From Bifidobacterium breve (lineage in GTDB: Bacteria > Actinomycetota > Actinomycetes > Nanopelagicales > Nanopelagicaceae), in the NCBI GenBank assembly GCA_945866155.1, contig CAMBGL010000034.1, positions 1 through 10,311 of the forward strand: 10,311 bases of DNA, written 5' to 3'. Made by a program: the position numbers and the translations under genes. Positions 6,745 to 10,311 of the stretch are shown one piece after another; within the stretch, counting starts at the first letter, position 1, and each line of letters starts with the position of its first letter. The notes under the pieces are model-generated. The model was not told the DNA's origin and did no database searches. It saw only the letters and a program-made list of their open reading frames with translations.

Positions 6745-7533
6745 TTATGCCTCCACTGGTGCATCAGTTGCTGCTGCTAGAAGATCTTTTTCAAGATCAG
6801 CTAATGGCTCAGCCACTGCTTCTGCCTTGGTCTCTTCTTTTACAGTTGCAGAGCGTGCTGCAAGACCAGCAACAATTGCGTCAGTAATTACGCGAGTAAG
6901 CAATCCGATTGAGCGAATTGCATCATCGTTACCTGGAATCTTGTAATCAACTTCATCTGGATCACAGTTTGTATCCAAGATTGCGATTACAGGAATTCCG
7001 AGCTTCTTCGCTTCTTGAACTGCGAGGTGCTCTTTCTTTGTGTCAACAACCCAGATTGCTGAAGGTAACTTGGTCATGTGACGAATACCGTTGAGGTTCT
7101 TGAAAAGCTTCTCGCGCTCACGACGAAGCATGAGAAGTTCTTTCTTTGTAAGCAAAAGATCGTTTGCATTCTCAAGTGCTTCTAGCTCCTTGAGGCGCTG
7201 AATTCGCTTGTAGACAGTTGGGAAATTTGTAAGCATTCCACCTAACCAACGCTCAGTCACTGTTGGCATACCAACGCGCGCTGCTTGTTCGATGATTGGT
7301 TCTTGTGCTTGTTTCTTTGTTCCAACGAAAAGAACGTGGCCGCCTTTAGCGACAGTGTCCTTTACAAACTCATATGCACTATCAATGAGTGCAAGTGATT
7401 GCTGGATATCGATGATGTAGATGCCATTGCGCTCTGTGAAAATAAAGCGCTTCATCTTTGGATTCCATCGACGTGTTTGATGTCCGAAGTGGACTCCACT
7501 GTCGAGGAGTTCTCGCATTGTTACAACTGCCAT
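6745..7533 (-). CDS. rpsB: 30S ribosomal protein S2
   Basis: Structural protein of the 30S head/platform junction. The product is 262 residues. Landmarks are MRELLDSGVHFGHQTRRWNPKMKRF (residues 6-30), ERNGIYIIDI (34-43), LFVGTKKQAQ (68-77), RWLGGMLTNF (95-104) and PSAIWVVDTKKEHLAVQEA (157-175), ending with IPGNDDAIRSI and an Ala/Glu-rich tail after about 232, as is common in actinobacteria. The frame is open back to 7635, but the start is ATG 7533: it has an AAGGAG Shine-Dalgarno at 7543-7548 (9-nt spacing), begins MAVVTMREL as S2 does, and the 34 extra upstream codons show no S2-like sequence and overlap a hairpin-rich leader. It is the first gene of the rpsB-tsf-pyrH-frr-cdsA-rlmN cluster. 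Confidence 0.98.
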   Translation of the reverse strand: MAVVTMRELLDSGVHFGHQTRRWNPKMKRFIFTERNGIYIIDIQQSLALIDSAYEFVKDTVAKGGHVLFVGTKKQAQEPIIEQAARVGMPTVTERWLGGMLTNFPTVYKRIQRLKELEALENANDLLLTKKELLMLRREREKLFKNLNGIRHMTKLPSAIWVVDTKKEHLAVQEAKKLGIPVIAILDTNCDPDEVDYKIPGNDDAIRSIGLLTRVITDAIVAGLAARSATVKEETKAEAVAEPLADLEKDLLAAATDAPVEA

Positions 7534-7716
7534 GACGGCATACTCCTTCTTAGGTTTTCGCGCAGTGCGCAATAAACCCGCTCGGTTTTGATTTAGCGAA
7601 GTGCTAAACCCGTCGCACTCGAAATCACCGACCACAATTTCTTGCGGACCGAAGTGGTTATGCCAACTAGGTTGGTGAGTGCTGAGATGTCACCAGATTG
7701 CTCTGGTGCAGTCGGA
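7534..7716 (-). promoter_or_regulatory. Hairpin-rich 5' leader of the rpsB operon
   Basis: Non-coding stretch of about 180 nt between the candidate promoter and rpsB. Read on the minus strand it contains, in order: CACCAGA-GCAA-TCTGGTG (7708-7691), a perfect 7-bp stem capped by a GNRA-type tetraloop; CCAAC-CTA-GTTGG (7675-7663), 5 bp; GGTTTAGC-ACTTC-GCTAAATC (7610-7590), 8 pairs including one G-U; AAACC-GAGCG-GGTTT just downstream; and GCGC-ACT-GCGC near 7570-7560. None is followed by a T-run, so these are not classical intrinsic terminators. S2 leaders are known feedback targets in some bacteria, so autoregulation by S2 or mRNA stabilisation by the 5' hairpin is plausible but inferred. I do not recognise a named RNA family. 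Confidence 0.5.
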
Positions 7717-7722
7717 ATCTTA
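7717..7722 (-). promoter_or_regulatory. Candidate -10 box of the rpsB operon promoter
   Basis: TAAGAT preceded by GGG lies 31 bp after the xerC stop and matches the TANNNT sigma-70/SigA pattern. Transcription would start around 7709-7712, just before the first leader hairpin. The -35 region is poor: only ATTTTT or GATTTT lies 17-18 bp upstream, so the call rests on the -10 box and position. Confidence 0.4.
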
Positions 7723-7752
7723 CCCGAGCTTTGAGCGTGAAAAATCCACCCC

Positions 7753-8667
7753 TTATGCGCGAGGGTGAGCCTGCTTGAATGCTTTTTGCAATCTTTCAGT
7801 TGAAACATGGGTATAAATCTGGGTCGTTGCAAGGGATGCGTGGCCCAATATTTCTTGAACTGTTCGCAGATCTGCGCCACCTTCCAACAAATGTGTAGCG
7901 GCAGAATGGCGAAGTGCGTGCGGCCCCATTCGCTCTATGCCCTCTAATGCCTCAAGTGCTTTATAGACAACAGTTCGAACTGTGCGTTGATCAATTCTCT
8001 TTCCACGAGCACCGAGAAATACCGCATCCCCCGAAGTTGAATTTTTGAGTTCATCTCGTCCCTTTGCGAGCCACTCTTTGAGTGCGCGCATTGCAGGATT
8101 TCCAATTGGAATAACGCGTTCCTTATTTCCTTTACCTAGTACACGAATTGTCTGTCGGTCGTAATCAATATCGAGAAAATTCAAACCACACAGCTCTGCA
8201 ACACGAGCACCACTGGCATAGAGAATTTCCACCATTGCGCAATCACGAATAGATAGAGGTGTTTCCTCCTCTGCAACGCGAGTAGCTAAAGAGTCCATTG
8301 CCTCTTTAGCACCCTCTATCGTCAATACATCTGGCAATGTGCGATGGCCCTTAGGCGTTGCAAGTGTGGAACCAACATCAGTTGGAATGTACTTATTTTT
8401 ATAGGCCCATTTAGTAAATAGTCGAATGGATACAGCGCGACGAGAAAGCGAGGTGCGCGCTCCCCCTTTTACCTGCTGATTAGCAAGCCATGAACGCAGA
8501 TGCAGCAAAGTAAGTTGTGAGAACTCGGTAAGCCCAAGAGTTTGAAGGTGGGCGATAAGGCTTTCTAAATCTCCGCAATATGCGCGGATTGTATGAACAG
8601 AAAGATTACGTTCTTTCTCTAAATGGCGTTGAAAAGCGCTCGATACGCTTTCGAATTCGTTAGCCAC
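7753..8667 (-). CDS. xerC: Tyrosine recombinase XerC
   Basis: Site-specific recombinase that, with XerD, resolves chromosome dimers at dif. The 304 residues are a normal length. The N-terminal SAM-like, core-binding domain spans about residues 5-90 (FQRHLEKERNLSVHTIRAY); the catalytic domain is about 110-295. All active-site residues are present: Arg155 (ASGARVAEL), Lys179 (GKGNKER), His250 and Arg253 (HALRHSAATHLL), His276 (ILGHASLATTQ) and the nucleophile Tyr285 (IYTHVS). The start is GTG at 8667, 9 bp after the cimA stop, with no clear Shine-Dalgarno in the short gap; the resulting N-terminus fits the family. The position just before rpsB is the usual actinobacterial place for xerC rather than a mobile integrase context, and no integron or phage genes are near. 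XerD cannot be fully excluded without a tree. Confidence 0.93.
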   Translation of the reverse strand: MANEFESVSSAFQRHLEKERNLSVHTIRAYCGDLESLIAHLQTLGLTEFSQLTLLHLRSWLANQQVKGGARTSLSRRAVSIRLFTKWAYKNKYIPTDVGSTLATPKGHRTLPDVLTIEGAKEAMDSLATRVAEEETPLSIRDCAMVEILYASGARVAELCGLNFLDIDYDRQTIRVLGKGNKERVIPIGNPAMRALKEWLAKGRDELKNSTSGDAVFLGARGKRIDQRTVRTVVYKALEALEGIERMGPHALRHSAATHLLEGGADLRTVQEILGHASLATTQIYTHVSTERLQKAFKQAHPRA

Positions 8668-8676
8668 GGTAAAACT

Positions 8677-10266
8677 TTACTCGGGTTTGCGTCCTTGACG
8701 TAGGAGGCCGAAGGTAAGTGCATCTTCGAGCGCCATTGCAGATGCGGCAATAACGTTTTCGTGAACACCAATTGTGTTCCATTCACCCTTGCCATCACTT
8801 GTTTCAACTAATACCCGAGTAATAGCGCCAGTACCTAGGCGACCTTCAAGAATACGAACTTTGTAATCAGTAAGTTCGAGAACAGATAGTTCTGGATAGA
8901 GCTGTTGTAAACCTGCACGAAGTGCTGTATCGAATGCGTTGACTGGACCGTTTCCAGAACCTTGACAGGAAATCTTTTTTCCAAGAGCTGTCACAGTAAC
9001 TTCTGCTTTAGTAATAATGCTCTGATCTTCGCCGCGCTCAGTTGTTGTGAGCCAATGTTCGATCGAGAAGAAGGATGGACGAGCGCCAGAGAGTTCCTCA
9101 AGGAGAAGAAGTTCAAATGAGGCATCTGCTGCTTCAAAAGTGAAGCCATGTGATTCCATCTTTTTGACACGATCAACAACGCGACCAATGAGTTCGCGAT
9201 CTCCTTTGAGATCGATACCAAGTTCTTGAGATTTCAATTCAATTGATGCACGCCCTGCCATATCGGAGACAAGCATGCGCATATCGTTACCGACAGAGAT
9301 TGGATCTTCATGTTGATAGAGAGATGAATCCACTTTGATAGCACTTGCATGCAAACCTGCCTTATGAGCGAATGCCGAAACGCCAACATATGGCTGGCGA
9401 GCACTTGGATTTACATTTGTAACTTCTGCAATTGCATGTGAAATTCTAAATGCCTCTCGCAAAGATTGTGGTGGTAAAACTAATTGATTCTTCTTTAGTT
9501 CTAGGTTTGCAATAATCGTTACAAGGTCGGCATTTCCTGTGCGCTCACCATACCCATTGAGCGTTCCCTGAACATGAGTGACACCCGCTGCAATTGCTGC
9601 CATTGAGTTTGCAACTGCGCATCCTGTGTCATTGTGACAATGAATTCCCAAGCGAGCAGAGCTAGCAGTTAGGACATCGTGGACAACCTGTGAGAGTTCA
9701 TCAGGCAACATTCCGCCATTGGTATCGCAGAGAGCAATCACATCAGCGCCTGCCTCTGCTGCAACGCGAACAACTTCTAGTGCATATGCGCGATTATTGC
9801 GATAGCCATCAAAGAAGTGCTCTGCATCTAAAAATACGCGCTGACCTTCAGCAATGAGGTGAGTAACCGAATCACGAATCATGGCAAGGTTTTCATCAAG
9901 TGTTGTTTTCAGTGCTAAATCAACGTGTCGATCAAATGATTTCGCAACAAGTGTTACAGCAGGTGCTCCAGAATCACGAAGTGCTCCGAGGAGCGCGTCA
10001 TCGGCAGCCTTCACATTAGGACGACGTGTTGCACCAAAGGCTACAAAGGTTGCATTCTTGAGAACTAACTCTTTCTTAGCGCGGGCAAAGAATTCCGTAT
10101 CTTTTGGATTAGCTCCTGGCCAACCACCTTCAATAAAGCCAACGCCAAGATCATCTAAATGGCGAGCAATTGCTAATTTGTCATGAACTGAAAGGTTGAG
10201 ACCCTCTTGTTGCGCGCCATCACGCAACGTCGTGTCATAGATGTGAAATGAGTCAGATACTGGCAT
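8677..10266 (-). CDS. cimA: (R)-citramalate synthase (CimA family)
   Basis: Condenses pyruvate and acetyl-CoA to citramalate, the first step of the threonine-independent route to 2-oxobutanoate and isoleucine. The 529 residues match the long CimA family rather than short homocitrate synthases. The TIM-barrel part carries YDTTLRDGAQ (10-19, catalytic Arg15 and metal Asp16), FIEGGWPGANPKD (44-56), LDAEHFFDGY (146-155), HCHNDTG (209-215, metal His) and NGYGERTGNADL (237-248). The linker has FAHKAGLHASAI (299-310) and YQHEDPISVGNDMRMLVSDMAGR, the CimA version of this region. Residues about 405-525 form the LeuA-like allosteric domain, so isoleucine or leucine feedback is likely. The ATG at 10266 directly follows an upstream TAA (10267-10269), so it is probably translationally coupled to that gene. 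2-Isopropylmalate synthase is the main alternative, but the start (FHIYDTTLRDG) and linker favour CimA. Confidence 0.92.
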   Translation of the reverse strand: MPVSDSFHIYDTTLRDGAQQEGLNLSVHDKLAIARHLDDLGVGFIEGGWPGANPKDTEFFARAKKELVLKNATFVAFGATRRPNVKAADDALLGALRDSGAPAVTLVAKSFDRHVDLALKTTLDENLAMIRDSVTHLIAEGQRVFLDAEHFFDGYRNNRAYALEVVRVAAEAGADVIALCDTNGGMLPDELSQVVHDVLTASSARLGIHCHNDTGCAVANSMAAIAAGVTHVQGTLNGYGERTGNADLVTIIANLELKKNQLVLPPQSLREAFRISHAIAEVTNVNPSARQPYVGVSAFAHKAGLHASAIKVDSSLYQHEDPISVGNDMRMLVSDMAGRASIELKSQELGIDLKGDRELIGRVVDRVKKMESHGFTFEAADASFELLLLEELSGARPSFFSIEHWLTTTERGEDQSIITKAEVTVTALGKKISCQGSGNGPVNAFDTALRAGLQQLYPELSVLELTDYKVRILEGRLGTGAITRVLVETSDGKGEWNTIGVHENVIAASAMALEDALTFGLLRQGRKPE

Positions 10267-10311
10267 TTAGATAACCGCGTGCATCCACTTATGCGTATCT
10301 GCAATCTCCCC
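10267..10311 (-). CDS. C-terminal end of probable branched-chain aminotransferase (IlvE-like), 5' part missing
   Basis: Only 14 codons plus a TAA stop lie in the window, reading GEIADTHKWMHAVI. The ADTHxWMH ending resembles the C-terminus of actinobacterial class IV branched-chain aminotransferases as I remember them. The following cimA gene, in the same pathway and abutting with no spacer (TAA then ATG), makes ilvE the natural neighbour. With so few residues the identity is inferred; what is secure is that an in-frame coding end abuts cimA. Confidence 0.55.
   Translation of the reverse strand, partial: GEIADTHKWMHAVI

Noticed and set aside
7534..7635. 34-residue N-terminal extension of ribosomal protein S2
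   Set aside because: The upstream codons show no S2-like sequence and fall in the hairpin-rich leader; ATG 7533 has a strong AAGGAG site and the normal S2 N-terminus.
7593..7880. 95-residue open frame on the minus strand across the xerC-rpsB gap
   Set aside because: Most of its first half overlaps xerC in another frame, the rest covers the leader hairpins, and it has no start signal or recognisable domain.
7753..8667. Tyrosine recombinase as a sign of a mobile element or integron
   Set aside because: No att-like repeats, cassette genes or phage genes nearby; its place beside rpsB and its length fit housekeeping XerC.

Overview
The window looks like chromosomal DNA from a low-GC, streamlined actinobacterium. 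Base composition is roughly mid-40s % G+C by eye. All genes lie on the minus strand, and most are separated by 0-65 bp, abut or overlap. The core order xerC-rpsB-tsf-pyrH-frr-cdsA-rlmN is the conserved actinobacterial arrangement (Mycobacterium has the same order with extra genes between). A freshwater acI / Nanopelagicales-type organism (Ca. Planktophila or Nanopelagicus) is my best guess. That is an inference from composition, compactness and gene order, not from a database match.

In transcription order (right to left) the layout is as follows. (1) 10311-8677: the last 14 codons of a probable branched-chain aminotransferase (ilvE), abutting cimA, (R)-citramalate synthase; both belong to branched-chain amino acid synthesis. 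(2) 8667-7753: xerC, a chromosome dimer resolution recombinase. (3) 7752-7534: the only sizeable gap (219 bp), holding a candidate promoter and a hairpin-rich leader for rpsB. (4) 7533-2563: a translation, nucleotide and membrane cluster: rpsB (ribosomal protein S2), tsf (EF-Ts), pyrH (UMP kinase), frr (ribosome recycling factor), cdsA (CDP-diglyceride synthase) and rlmN (23S rRNA/tRNA A2 methyltransferase). (5) 2530-1: an aldehyde dehydrogenase of the gamma-aminobutyraldehyde dehydrogenase (PatD/YdcW) type, then a polyamine-type ABC transporter substrate-binding lipoprotein that runs off the left edge. This resembles the E. coli ydcSTUVW arrangement and suggests uptake and oxidation of putrescine-like compounds.

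The coupling signals are clear: TAA|ATG (ilvE/cimA), TAA|GTG with the Shine-Dalgarno (SD) inside rpsB (rpsB/tsf), and an ATGA overlap (cdsA/rlmN). Three genes start with GTG (xerC, tsf, cdsA). Two starts obvious from open reading frame length alone are too long and were moved: rpsB to 7533 and rlmN to 3681. No tRNA, rRNA, CRISPR, insertion sequence, prophage or toxin-antitoxin module is visible. No stretch longer than 300 bp lacks a gene.

I do not see a novel system. The items most worth checking are the structured rpsB leader, the polyamine aldehyde dehydrogenase/transporter pair attached to the end of the translation cluster, and the unusual cdsA start.
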